The position numbers were made by a program, and so were the translations under genes. Shown one piece after another: positions 1-8,080 of a DNA stretch of 30,659 nucleotides. Origin of the DNA: an uncultured Eubacteriales bacterium (lineage in GTDB: Bacteria; Bacillota; Clostridia; Oscillospirales; CAG-382); assembly GCA_934444645.1 (NCBI GenBank), contig CAKSCV010000030.1, forward strand, positions 1 through 30,659. The letters are read 5' to 3'. The notes under the pieces are model-generated. The model saw nothing but the letters and a program-made list of their open reading frames with translations. It was not told the origin of the DNA and made no database searches. Each line of letters starts with the position of its first letter. Within the stretch, counting starts at the first letter, position 1.

Positions 1-57
1 ATTATACCACATTTTTGCTCATATGGATTTTATTTTTTTACTTAAGTTGGGATATAT

Positions 58-805
58 GGGGCGAAGCCCTGCGACCCGCGATTCAAATCTCCGGTCGATA
101 CATGATTTTAGCGATAGTGACCGGCCATCATCATGTAACCGGCTATGCGGAAAGCTGCGGCGTTGCCGGGTATCGCCGGCTGATTTGAATCGGTGCGAGT
201 TTCGGGCGTTACAGCGTAAGGATTTAGAGCGAACGACAAAAGAAGAGCCTTATTCTTTGCAAACAGTAGGTTATGGCCGGGTGGAAATGGGCGGCGGAGG
301 GAGAATAAGGGATGCTTTTGGTGACCATCAGGGAAGGTTTGTGCAAATGAAAGGCATTTTTTCAGCTCATGCAAGACCAACCGATAAAGAAAAGTCTTTT
401 TTCAGCACAGCAAAACTTCAACTTCCCACTGCACCCAAATTAACGAGCAGCTACAAATTCTATCTGCGAAAACCTACTGTAAGCTTGCAGTACAAAATTC
501 CTTTTTCGTAAAAATATCAGTCTTGCGTCAGCACTACAGTTACCCTTTCGCACCGATTCAAATCCTCACCGGCGATACCCGGCAAAGTTGCAATTCCCGG
601 CATCGCCGGTTACTTGATGAACGCCGGTCATTTTAACAACAACCACGTATCGAGCGGAGATTTGAATCGAGGTCGCAGGACGAAGTCCCGCGTGCTTTTT
701 GGTTACTTTTTGCACGACGCAAAAAGTGACAACCCGTTTCCCCTTCCGGGGAGTTCCGAGGTTTTGCAAACCTCGATTCAGCGCACCAAAACAACAAATT
801 CGCAC
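58..805. repeat. Interspersed non-coding element, copy A (two inverted X modules)
   Basis: This spacer has no convincing gene. It carries the same sequence family as about 16300-17450 and 29829-30659. Two related modules of about 113 bp (80-191 and 555-668), each bounded by GATTCAAAT and ATTTGAATC, lie in opposite orientation around a core of about 360 bp. That core is the reverse complement of parts of the copy B core: the stretch near 460-555 matches 16575-16675, and 225-285 matches about 17000-17050. The right side (670-785) matches the right arm of copy B and includes two hairpins: ACTTTTTGC-ACGAC-GCAAAAAGT at 705-727 and one around GAGGTTTTGCAAACCTC near 758. The left arm is missing, because similarity stops near 58. 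Reading frames of 162, 90, 79 and 67 codons here are judged chance frames. Confidence 0.75.
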
Positions 806-824
806 AAACTAAATTAATTCCTTT

Positions 825-990
825 TGAAGCTTTTCGTTTGCACGAAAAGCTTGCCCTATTCGGGGCAGCGCACCTCGCGTGCTTTTTCCGCCGCCACAGA
901 CGGCACTATCCTTGTTGTTGCCGCAACAATTTCTGCCGCTTCGCGGCTTCTCTCTGCTTTGCAGAAAGCCTCATAAATCCCGCATAAATT
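825..990. other. Hairpin-rich spacer upstream of pyk
   Basis: No gene is seen. The stretch is a string of short palindromes: AGCTTTTCGT/ACGAAAAGCT around 828-850, GCCCTATTCGGGGC, CGCACCTCGCGTG, TTGTTGCCGCAACAA, GCCGCTTCGCGGC and TCTGCTTTGCAGA. The motif CCGCCACAGACGGCA near 890 recurs inverted near 16303, beside repeat copy B. This suggests the hairpin cluster is an outer part of the same repeat family. Confidence 0.45.
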
Positions 991-1036
991 TCCAAATCCA
1001 GCCAAATACTATACACTAAGGAAAGGAGCCGCTCCG

Positions 1037-2461
1037 ATGAGAAGAACCAAAATTGTTTGTACCCTTGGCCCGGCAAGCGATAACGCTGCCATGCTCAAAA
1101 AACTGGTTGCCTGCGGCATGAATGTCGCTCGCTTGAATTTTTCACACGGAACTCATGAAAGCCACCAAAAGGTCATTGATACCTTTAAGAAAGTGCGAAA
1201 AGAATCCGATCAGCCGATCGCGCTTATGCTTGACACCAAAGGACCCGAAATCCGCATTAAAACCTTTAAGGACAACCAAAAGCCCATTCTTGCGGAAAAC
1301 GATGAATTTGTTCTCACGACCCGTGAGATCGAAGGCGATAAACATGCCGTTTCCGTTTCCTATGCCGGTCTCCCGTCGGAGCTGGTTCCCGGCAACCGCG
1401 TCTTGATCGATGACGGCCGCATCTGCTTGGAGGTCGTTTCCACCACGGATACCGATATTCTCTGCAAGGTTCTTGCCGGCGGAGAAATCAGCAGCCGCAA
1501 GGGCATCAATATCCCTTATGCGCATCTCGAAATGCCCTACTTAAGCGAGCAGGATAAGGCCGACCTTGTGTTCGGCATCCAAAACGACGTCGATTTCGTC
1601 GCAGCTTCCTTTGTCCGCTGCAAACAGGATGTCATCGACCTGCGCAAATTCCTTGATTATCACGGCGGCCATGCCATTAAAATTATTTCCAAAATTGAAA
1701 ACATCGAAGGCATCAATAACTTCGACGATATTCTCGCGCATTCCGACGGTATCATGGTCGCACGCGGCGATATGGGCGTTGAAGTGGAATATGAACGTCT
1801 GCCCGGTATCCAGAAAAAATTCATCAAACGCTGCTATAAAGCCGGCAAAATGGTTATTACCGCTACCCAAATGCTCGAAAGCATGATCCATAACAGCACG
1901 CCGACCCGTGCCGAGATCACCGATGTTGCCAACGCCGTTTTTGACGGTACAAGTGCGGTCATGCTGTCCGGCGAAACCGCGATGGGCGACCATCCGGATC
2001 TTGTGGTGAGCGTTATGGCGAAAATCGTCTGCCGCGCCGAAACCGACTATTTCGATATGCAGATGCAGGATGACGGCCCGTACGTCATGGATACCAAGGA
2101 TAAAACCAACGCTATCTGCGACGCTGCCTGCACCACGGCGCGTGACCTCAACGCCAAAGCCATTATCGCCGTCACCAAATCCGGCGAAACGGCACGCCGT
2201 GTGTCCAAATTCCGCCCGGTCGAAGCCATTGTTGCGGCAACGCCCGAACTCAAGACCTTCCATCAGCTTTCGCTTTCATGGGGCGTTCTTCCGGTGCTGG
2301 CACTCAACCAGGATAACGAGGAAAAGCTGTTTATGCACGCGGTCGATTGCGCCAAACAGACCGATATCGTCTCCAAGGGCGATACGGTGGTCATCACGGC
2401 AGGACTTCCGCTCAATACGCCCGGCACGACCAACCTTTTGAAGGTCGAAACCGTTCGCTGA
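1037..2461 (+). CDS. pyk: Pyruvate kinase
   Basis: Pyruvate kinase makes pyruvate and ATP from phosphoenolpyruvate and ADP in the last step of glycolysis, in the cytoplasm. The 474-residue product starts MRRTKIVCTLGPAS, a typical family start. It carries RLNFSHG near 32-38 (nucleotide and phosphate contacts), IISKIENIEG near 217-226 (catalytic lysine), the metal-site stretch MVARGDMGVE near 240, and the signature around ATQMLESM and TPTRAEITDVANAVFDGTSAVMLSGETA. It ends after the normal C-terminal allosteric domain and lacks the extra PEP-utiliser-like domain of Bacillus enzymes. An AGGAG ribosome site lies 9 bases before the ATG. A weak -10 (TATACA, 1010-1015) would give a very short leader. 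A terminator follows, so the gene looks monocistronic. Confidence 0.98.
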   Translation: MRRTKIVCTLGPASDNAAMLKKLVACGMNVARLNFSHGTHESHQKVIDTFKKVRKESDQPIALMLDTKGPEIRIKTFKDNQKPILAENDEFVLTTREIEGDKHAVSVSYAGLPSELVPGNRVLIDDGRICLEVVSTTDTDILCKVLAGGEISSRKGINIPYAHLEMPYLSEQDKADLVFGIQNDVDFVAASFVRCKQDVIDLRKFLDYHGGHAIKIISKIENIEGINNFDDILAHSDGIMVARGDMGVEVEYERLPGIQKKFIKRCYKAGKMVITATQMLESMIHNSTPTRAEITDVANAVFDGTSAVMLSGETAMGDHPDLVVSVMAKIVCRAETDYFDMQMQDDGPYVMDTKDKTNAICDAACTTARDLNAKAIIAVTKSGETARRVSKFRPVEAIVAATPELKTFHQLSLSWGVLPVLALNQDNEEKLFMHAVDCAKQTDIVSKGDTVVITAGLPLNTPGTTNLLKVETVR

Positions 2462-2480
2462 AACAGAATACCGCTTTGTG

Positions 2481-2515
2481 CGCAGGGAAATCGACCGGTT
2501 TCTCTGCGTTTTTTT
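2481..2515 (+). terminator. Rho-independent terminator of pyk
   Basis: CGCAGGGAAA (2481-2490) pairs with TTTCTCTGCG (2499-2508) with one G-U pair. The loop is 8 bases and seven T follow directly. It lies 20 bases after the pyk stop. Confidence 0.9.
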
Positions 2516-2630
2516 GCGGAAATGCGCGTGTCCAGACCCGAAAGCCGTAAAAAGTTCCGCGTTTTTATACAAATTTTACCGTATATATACACCGATCTTG
2601 CATGAAAATGTAGTTTTTTTAGCTTACTAC

Positions 2631-2659
2631 TTGACAAAAGCCGAAAATGTGTGTAATAT
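2631..2659 (+). promoter_or_regulatory. Sigma-A promoter of liv operon 1
   Basis: A perfect -35 TTGACA (2631-2636) lies 17 bases before TAATAT (2654-2659). A second TATAAT at 2666-2671 has no good -35. The leader of about 65 bases contains a small hairpin, TTGCGC-ATC-GCGCAA (2703-2717), which ends three bases before the ribosome site GGAGG (2721-2725) and could affect initiation. Confidence 0.85.
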
Positions 2660-2732
2660 ATATCCTATAATATAAAACCATAAGGCTTTATATTAAAATA
2701 TCTTGCGCATCGCGCAAATTGGAGGAATTTTT

Positions 2733-3863
2733 ATGAAAAAACTCTTAGCGGTTGTACTTGCAGCGTGTACGGCTTTTGCGCTCGCCTCCTGCAATAACAA
2801 TGCCGACAAATCCTACACCTCCGGCAATACCGAGTATGTCATCGGTTGCACCGGTCCGCTTACCGGCGACGCCTCCAGCTATGGCATTTCCGTTCAGAAG
2901 GGCGCTACCCTTGCCGTTGATGAAATTAACGAAAACGGCGGCTTAAACGGTGTTAAATTTAAGTTCGATATGAAAGATGATAAAGCCGCTGCCGCTGATG
3001 CCGCTTCCGGCTATGATATGCTTTACGAAGCCGGTATGCAGGTTTCTTTGGGTTCCGTAACCTCCGGCTCCTGCGCTTCCTTTGCTTCCAAGGCTGTGAA
3101 GGATAACGTATTCTTTATTACGCCGTCCGCTTCCGCCGCTAATGTCATTGAATCCGGCAAAAACGCTTTCCGCGTTTGCTTCGGCGACCCGGATCAGGGC
3201 GTTCTTGCCGCAAATGAAATCAATGAAAAGTATGAGACCGTCGGCGTTATCTACGATACCAGCGATCCGTATTCGTCCGGTATTTACGAAGCCTTCAAGG
3301 GCGAAATGGAAAAGCTCGGCAAGGAATATTCCGTGCAGACCTTCGACGCCGAAAACAAAAAGGACTTCTCCACACAGGTAGAAGCTCTCAAGGATTGCGA
3401 CGTTATCTTCCTTCCGTTCTACTACACCGAAGCCGGTCTTGTTGCCAAGGCTTGCGTTGCCAAGGGCTCTGACGCCGTTCTGTTCGGCTGCGACGGCTTT
3501 GACGGCATCGACGGCCAGATCGACAACTCGGTAACCAACCTTATCCGTTACATCACCCCGTTCGACGTTAACAGCACCGATGCAAACGTTGCGGACTTTG
3601 TCAATGCGTACAAAGAAGCATACAGCGGCGAAGCACCCGACCAGTTTGCCGCTGACGGCTACGACGCCGTTTATGCTATCTTCAATGCAATGCAGAAAGC
3701 CGGCATCAACGATGTAACCATCAGCGCTTCGGATCTCTGCGACAAGCTTATTCCGGCCATTACCGCTGACGACTTTACCTACACCGGTGCTACCGGCACC
3801 ATGACGTGGGACGCAAGCGGCGCATGCAACAAGATCCCGACCATCATCGAATTGCAAAAATAA
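2733..3863 (+). CDS. livK: Liv-type ABC importer substrate-binding lipoprotein (operon 1)
   Basis: Extracellular receptor of an ABC importer of the branched-chain amino acid/amide family (type I periplasmic-binding fold, Peripla_BP_6). The 376-residue product has a lipoprotein signal, MKKLLAVVLAACTAFALASC, with lipobox L-A-S-C and lipidated Cys20. After a short linker the mature domain starts YVIGCTGPLTGDASSYG, followed by GATLAVDEINENGG, both typical of LivK-like proteins. The start at 2733 is chosen over an in-frame upstream start (2703) because GGAGG sits 7 bases before it and the signal peptide begins there. It is the first gene of livKHMGF, separated from livH by stem-loops. The exact ligand cannot be read from the sequence; leucine, isoleucine, valine or another small amino acid or amide is possible. 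Confidence 0.93.
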   Translation: MKKLLAVVLAACTAFALASCNNNADKSYTSGNTEYVIGCTGPLTGDASSYGISVQKGATLAVDEINENGGLNGVKFKFDMKDDKAAAADAASGYDMLYEAGMQVSLGSVTSGSCASFASKAVKDNVFFITPSASAANVIESGKNAFRVCFGDPDQGVLAANEINEKYETVGVIYDTSDPYSSGIYEAFKGEMEKLGKEYSVQTFDAENKKDFSTQVEALKDCDVIFLPFYYTEAGLVAKACVAKGSDAVLFGCDGFDGIDGQIDNSVTNLIRYITPFDVNSTDANVADFVNAYKEAYSGEAPDQFAADGYDAVYAIFNAMQKAGINDVTISASDLCDKLIPAITADDFTYTGATGTMTWDASGACNKIPTIIELQK

Positions 3864-3921
3864 GCTTCGGCTTGACAAAGGCTCACATATAAGCACGGTT
3901 TGCACCCGTAACTTACGAACG

Positions 3922-4005
3922 AAGTGCCGCCGCCGAAACGCGGCGGCACTTTCGCAAGTGAAGTATATTTTGGTTTTTTTCGGCGAAAGATTGTTTCGCC
4001 GTTTT
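3922..4005 (+). terminator. Two stem-loops between livK1 and livH1 (partial terminators)
   Basis: The first hairpin pairs AAGTGCCGCCGC (3922-3933) with GCGGCGGCACTT (3940-3951) and has almost no T-run. The second pairs CGGCGAAA (3981-3988) with TTTCGCCG (3994-4001) and is followed by four T. They lie in the 283-base gap between the receptor gene and the permease genes. No good promoter is seen before livH1, so they probably act as 3'-end stabilisers or leaky terminators that give more receptor than permease. Confidence 0.7.
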
Positions 4006-4146
4006 GCCGTATGTATGGCAGCCGGCCGTTTTTTCGAAACGGAGCGGTTTCGCATCCTTTCACCGGAAAAAATCGAAATATCCATTGAAACACAGGTGTA
4101 CCGGCTTTTCCTAATATGAATGTACAGATAGGCAGGAGATTTTAGT

Positions 4147-5013
4147 ATGATTACCTTGATAGACGGACTGAGCCTCGGCAGTATCTATGCCCTCATCGCG
4201 CTCGGTTATACCATGGTGTACGGCATCGCCAAAATGTTAAACTTTGCGCACGGCGACATTATCATGGTCGGCGCATATGCCATTTTGGTTTCCATGATGA
4301 CGACCCATTCGCCTTTGGTCGGTGTGATTGCTTCGATCATTGTCTGTACGCTTCTCGGTGTGCTTATCGAAAAAGCAGCCTATAAGCCGCTGCGCGGAGC
4401 CTCACCGCTTGCCGTGCTCATTACGGCGATCGGCGTCAGCTACCTCTTGCAGAGCTTGGCACAGCTGATTTTTGAATCGAAATCCAAGCCGGTTCCGGGC
4501 TGGAAGTTTGCGGATATCCCGTTTTTGAAGCATTACGGCATCAGCACGGCGGCAGTGGTTACTTTGGTTGCCGGCGCAATCATTATGGTCGGCTTAACGG
4601 TGTTTATCAACGTCACCCGTACCGGACGTGCCATGCTTGCTGTTTCCGAAGACCGCGGTGCGGCTATCTTAATGGGCATTAACGTCAACCGCATCATCAC
4701 CATCACCTTTGCCATCGGTTCTGCGCTTGCTGCCTTTGCCGGCATGTTCTACCTTTTGCAGATCCCGAACGCCGAACCGACGCTCGGCGCCATGCCCGGC
4801 ATCAAGGCCTTCACGGCGGCGGTCATCGGAGGTATCGGCTCGATTCCGGGCGCTATGCTCGGCGGCATTTTGCTCGGCGTTATCGAAAAAATCTGCCTCA
4901 GCATTCCGGCACTTGCACCGTATACCACGTCCTTGGAATTCAGCCTGTTAATTGTAATTTTGCTTGTTCGCCCGACCGGTATCTTGGGCAAAAAGCGCAG
5001 AGAGAAGGTTTAA
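4147..5013 (+). CDS. livH: Liv-type ABC importer permease, LivH (operon 1)
   Basis: One of two membrane subunits forming the translocation pore of the branched-chain amino acid/amide importer. The 288-residue product has the usual LivH length and is hydrophobic throughout, with about eight membrane segments. Family motifs are GLSLGSIYALIALGYTMVYG near the N-terminus, LNFAHGDIIMVGAY near 32-45, and the cytoplasmic coupling stretch around GRAMLAVSEDRGAAILMGIN near 160-180, where the ATPases dock. An AGGAG site (4134-4138) stands 8 bases before the ATG. The stop is 6 bases before the livM start, so the two are translated from one message. Confidence 0.96.
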   Translation: MITLIDGLSLGSIYALIALGYTMVYGIAKMLNFAHGDIIMVGAYAILVSMMTTHSPLVGVIASIIVCTLLGVLIEKAAYKPLRGASPLAVLITAIGVSYLLQSLAQLIFESKSKPVPGWKFADIPFLKHYGISTAAVVTLVAGAIIMVGLTVFINVTRTGRAMLAVSEDRGAAILMGINVNRIITITFAIGSALAAFAGMFYLLQIPNAEPTLGAMPGIKAFTAAVIGGIGSIPGAMLGGILLGVIEKICLSIPALAPYTTSLEFSLLIVILLVRPTGILGKKRREKV

Positions 5014-5019
5014 TGAAGC

Positions 5020-6204
5020 ATGGCAAATTACTTTACGAACTTAAAGAAAGACTTGAAAATCAAATACTCCGTCAACTATCTGTTAGTGCTTGTCTTGCTC
5101 GGCATCGGCTTAGGGATGTACTTTACCGGAAATCTCGAAATGTCGTATGCAACGCTCTTTACGCAGATCGGCTTCAGCATCATCCTTGCGGTTTCTCTGA
5201 ACCTCGTGGTCGGCTTTTTGGGCGAGCTCAGCTTGGGACATGCCGGCTTTATGTGTATCGGCGCGTATGTCGGCGGCAAATTTGCCCTCTTGCTCGCGCA
5301 GACGATTCCCAATAAGTTGATCGTTTTGATTCTTGCCATGCTTTTCGGAGGCCTGCTTGCCGCAGTGTTCGGCTTTATCATCGGTCTGCCGAGCCTTCGT
5401 CTGAAAGGCGACTATCTTGCCATTGTGACGCTCGCATTCGGCGAAATCGTGCGAAACATTTTCAAAAACCAGTCGTTTTTCGGCGGTGCAAAGGGTCTGC
5501 AAACCGGCATGATTCAGTATGACGATCGCAGAAACCCGCTGTTGTTTGTCGTCACCTTGGCGGTGGCTCTTATCATGCTTGTGCTTATCCAGAACTTCAT
5601 CCGTTCGAAGCATGGCCGTGCGGTTACCGCTGTGCGTGACAACGAAATTGCCGCCAAAGCCATGGGCATCAACGTCACGTTCTACAAGCTGTTTGTCTTT
5701 ATTTTGGCTGCCTTTTTTGCCGGTATTGCCGGTGTTATTTACAGCCACTATACCGCAACGGTGCTCTATTCCTTCTTCTCGTACAACTATTCCATCGAGA
5801 TTTTGGTTATGGTGGTTCTCGGCGGCATGGGCAGCATCACCGGTTCGATTATCGCGGCGGTTCTTATTCCGATCATCAATTACCTGCTGCAGCACTATGT
5901 CCCGGCAGAGCTTGCCGCTTTGCGCTATCTTGTGTACGCCCTGGTGCTCATCGTCATTGTTGTGTTCAGCAATGCACCGGCCTTGCAGCCGTTACGCGAT
6001 AAGTTGCGCATTCCTGAGCTGTTGAAGAAGCTAAGAAGGCATCAAAAGCACGACCCGGCGAAATTCAAGGACGACGAAGCCTCGTGGGACCGTGTGCCGA
6101 CCAAGATTCCGATGGATGCCATTTTGACCACGGATATCAATCCGAACCGCACGAATACCGGCAATCCCGATATCGGCGAAGCCAAAGGAGGTAAATCCAA
6201 ATGA
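5020..6204 (+). CDS. livM: Liv-type ABC importer permease, LivM (operon 1)
   Basis: Second membrane subunit, partner of LivH. The 394-residue product has the LivM pattern: NLVVGFLGELSLGHAGFMCIGAYVGG near 65-90, the conserved LPSLRLKGDYLAIVTLAFGEIVR near 120-145, and the coupling helix region GRAVTAVRDNEIAAKAMGIN near 200-220. Membrane segments end near residue 325. A hydrophilic tail of about 60 residues follows, rich in Lys, Asp and Pro (from about LRIPELLKKL to the end); its role is unknown. The last 4 bases overlap livG (ATGA), so translation is probably coupled. An AGAGAAGG stretch before the start acts as ribosome site. Confidence 0.96.
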   Translation: MANYFTNLKKDLKIKYSVNYLLVLVLLGIGLGMYFTGNLEMSYATLFTQIGFSIILAVSLNLVVGFLGELSLGHAGFMCIGAYVGGKFALLLAQTIPNKLIVLILAMLFGGLLAAVFGFIIGLPSLRLKGDYLAIVTLAFGEIVRNIFKNQSFFGGAKGLQTGMIQYDDRRNPLLFVVTLAVALIMLVLIQNFIRSKHGRAVTAVRDNEIAAKAMGINVTFYKLFVFILAAFFAGIAGVIYSHYTATVLYSFFSYNYSIEILVMVVLGGMGSITGSIIAAVLIPIINYLLQHYVPAELAALRYLVYALVLIVIVVFSNAPALQPLRDKLRIPELLKKLRRHQKHDPAKFKDDEASWDRVPTKIPMDAILTTDINPNRTNTGNPDIGEAKGGKSK

Positions 6205-6977
6205 GCGCACCCATGTTAAAAACGGAAAACCTCGGTATTACCTTCGGCGGCTTAAAGGCGGCACATAACGTCAATATCACCATCGAAAAGAAAGAATTGT
6301 ACGGTCTTATCGGCCCGAACGGCGCCGGAAAAACGACCGTGTTCAACCTGCTTACCGGCGTGTATCAGCCGACCTTCGGAAAATTTTACCTCGACGGCGA
6401 GGATCTGACCGGGAAAACCCAAGAAGCCATCAATCATAAAGGCATCGCGCGCACCTTCCAAAACATCCGCCTGTTTAACAATATGACGGTCATCAGCAAC
6501 GTTATGGTCGGCCTTCATAACCGTCCGGAATATCGCTGCTCGGCGGCGGAAAGTATGCTTCGTCTGCCGATCCACTATGCCAACGAAACGCGTATGCGCG
6601 ATAAGGCAAAGGAGCTGCTCGACATTTTCGGGCTCAAAGAAGAACGCAACATTCTGGCCTGCAATCTGCCCTACGGCAAACAGAGAAAGCTCGAAATTGC
6701 CCGTGCGCTGGCTACGGCACCAAAGCTTTTGCTGCTTGACGAACCGGCTGCCGGCATGAACCCGAACGAAACGGCGGAGCTTATGGATACCATCCGGCTC
6801 ATCAACCGCGAATTCGATATGACGATTTTGCTCATCGAACACGATATGAAGCTTGTTTCGGGTATTTGCGAGGAAGTGACGGTTTTAAACTTCGGCCAAG
6901 TGCTTGCGGAGGGCGAAACCTCCAAGGTTTTGAATGATCCGAATGTCATTACCGCCTATCTCGGCGAAGACGAGTAA
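6201..6977 (+). CDS. livG: Liv-type ABC importer ATPase, LivG (operon 1)
   Basis: Cytoplasmic ATPase that powers the importer together with LivF. In the 258-residue product Walker A GPNGAGKT is at 38-45. The Q-loop lies in ARTFQNIRLF, followed by the family-specific LPYGKQRKLEIARAL in place of a classic LSGGQ. Walker B is LLLLDEPAAGMN and the switch histidine lies in LLIEHDMKLV. The variant signature is normal for LivG and is no sign of decay. A strong AAAGGAGG site precedes the ATG, which overlaps the livM stop by 4 bases. The protein ends 22 bases before livF. Confidence 0.96.
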   Translation: MSAPMLKTENLGITFGGLKAAHNVNITIEKKELYGLIGPNGAGKTTVFNLLTGVYQPTFGKFYLDGEDLTGKTQEAINHKGIARTFQNIRLFNNMTVISNVMVGLHNRPEYRCSAAESMLRLPIHYANETRMRDKAKELLDIFGLKEERNILACNLPYGKQRKLEIARALATAPKLLLLDEPAAGMNPNETAELMDTIRLINREFDMTILLIEHDMKLVSGICEEVTVLNFGQVLAEGETSKVLNDPNVITAYLGEDE

Positions 6978-6999
6978 AGCGCGAGAAGGAGGAAATGAA

Positions 7000-7710
7000 A
7001 TGGCAATGCTTACAGTCGAAAATTTACAGGTTTATTATGGCATGATCAACGCCATCAAGGGCGTTTCGTTTACGGTCGATGCCGGAGAGATCATCGCGCT
7101 TATCGGTGCAAACGGTGCCGGAAAGACCACCATTCTGCACACGATCACCGGCCTTGTGACGCCGCGTTCCGGCTCTATCGTGTTTGAAGGGCAGGATCTT
7201 TTGAAAACGCCGGCACACAAAATCGTTTCGCTCGGTATGGCGCACGTGCCGGAAGGCCGCCGCATTTTCCAGGAATTAACGGTGTACGACAATCTGCGGC
7301 TCGGCGCCTTTACCCTGCATGACAACAAACGCTATGAAAGCAACCTTGCGTATGTGTACAAGCATTTTCCTCGCTTGGAGGAGCGCAAAAAGCAGATCGC
7401 CGGCACGCTTTCCGGCGGCGAGCAGCAAATGCTTGCCATGGGACGCGCACTTATGTCCAACCCGAAGATCATCTTGATGGATGAACCGTCCATGGGTCTT
7501 TCGCCGCTTTTGGTGAATGAGATTTTCCACATCATCCGCGAGGTGTCCGCCGACGGCACAACGGTGCTGCTTGTTGAGCAGAACGCCAAAAAGGCGCTTT
7601 CAATCGCCAATCGCGCGTATGTGCTTGAGACCGGCACGATTTCGCTGTCCGGCAACGCGTCGGATCTGATGGGCAATGAACAGGTGAAAAAAGCCTATCT
7701 CGGCGAATAA
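7000..7710 (+). CDS. livF: Liv-type ABC importer ATPase, LivF (operon 1)
   Basis: Second ATPase of the importer. The 236-residue product has the family's usual length, with Walker A GANGAGKT at 36-43, signature LSGGEQQMLAMGRAL, Walker B ILMDEPSMGLSP and switch motif LLVEQNAKKAL. The open frame continues upstream to 6934, inside livG. The start at 7000 is chosen because AAGGAGG (6986-6992) lies 7 bases before it and the protein then begins MAMLTVENLQVYYG, as LivF proteins do. It is the last gene of operon 1 and is followed by a strong terminator. Confidence 0.96.
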   Translation: MAMLTVENLQVYYGMINAIKGVSFTVDAGEIIALIGANGAGKTTILHTITGLVTPRSGSIVFEGQDLLKTPAHKIVSLGMAHVPEGRRIFQELTVYDNLRLGAFTLHDNKRYESNLAYVYKHFPRLEERKKQIAGTLSGGEQQMLAMGRALMSNPKIILMDEPSMGLSPLLVNEIFHIIREVSADGTTVLLVEQNAKKALSIANRAYVLETGTISLSGNASDLMGNEQVKKAYLGE

Positions 7711-7724
7711 TTCGAAACAGAACA

Positions 7725-7755
7725 AAAACCGCCAGACGTATCGTCTGGCGGTTTT
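7725..7755 (+). terminator. Rho-independent terminator of liv operon 1
   Basis: CCGCCAGACG (7729-7738) pairs perfectly with CGTCTGGCGG (7742-7751) around a 3-base loop. Four A precede the stem and four T follow it. It lies 18 bases after the livF stop. Confidence 0.93.
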
Positions 7756-7784
7756 GTCTGCTTAAAAAGCGTGTTTTTGCAACC

Positions 7785-7936
7785 AACAGCCTTTCCGACA
7801 CGCTCCGTGCGCCACCTTCCCTTACACAGGGACGGCAACTGTCGCCGCAGTCGTGGCAATAAACGCCGGTTGCGGTGTGCTTTTCCGGCTCTCACAGCAA
7901 AAGGAGCTGTCTCAGCTCTGCTGACTGAGGGATTGT
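7785..7936. repeat. Short palindromic repeat (MITE-like), copy 1
   Basis: About 150 bp related to 11745-11891. It opens with a CAGCCTTTCC end (ACAACCCTTCC in the other copies) and closes with ACTGAGGGATTGT, an imperfect terminal inverted repeat. Between them lie small hairpins (CACGCTCCGTG, CCCTTACACAGGG, and GGAGCTGTCTCAGCTCTGCTG). It codes for nothing. Elements ending in CTCAGTCAGC-type sequence are widespread in gut Clostridia; that is from general knowledge, not from a search. Confidence 0.7.
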
Positions 7937-7952
7937 TATAAATCTGCACCAA

Positions 7953-8025
7953 CAACCCTTCCGGCACGCTCCGCGTGCCACCTTCCCTTGCACAGGGACG
8001 GCAAACTCTGTCAGCGCACACAGCT
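7953..8025. repeat. Partial short palindromic repeat, copy 2
   Basis: The first half only of the 7785-7936 family: ACAACCCTTCCGGCACGC, then CCACCTTCCCTTGCACAGGGACGGCAA. It follows the full copy by 16 bases and breaks off before the second half. The rest of the gap between livF and the protease gene holds nothing else I can identify. Confidence 0.65.
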
Positions 8026-8047
8026 TTGCCTAAAAACCGTTCCCTAA

Positions 8048-8080
8048 TTTTCAACTTTCAATTGTCAATTTTCAATTTGC
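8048..8080. repeat. AT-rich quasi-palindromic repeat at the end of the protease gene
   Basis: AATTTTCAACTTTCAATTGT then CAATTTTCAATT is a run of TTTCAAY/TTGAAAR half-sites that read alike on both strands. The last codons and the stop of the minus-strand protease gene (stop at 8065-8067) lie inside it. Confidence 0.55.

Noticed and set aside
23..511. 162-codon open frame at the left edge
   Set aside because: It lies wholly in repeat copy A, has no ribosome site, and the equivalent DNA in copies B and C does not keep this frame.
2943..4085. 380-codon minus-strand frame opposite livK1
   Set aside because: It mirrors a well-supported gene with a signal peptide and family motifs, and its own product has no recognisable features.
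5110..5895. 261-codon minus-strand frame opposite livM1
   Set aside because: The product is rich in His, Asn and Lys as expected from the antisense of a membrane protein, and no ribosome site precedes it.
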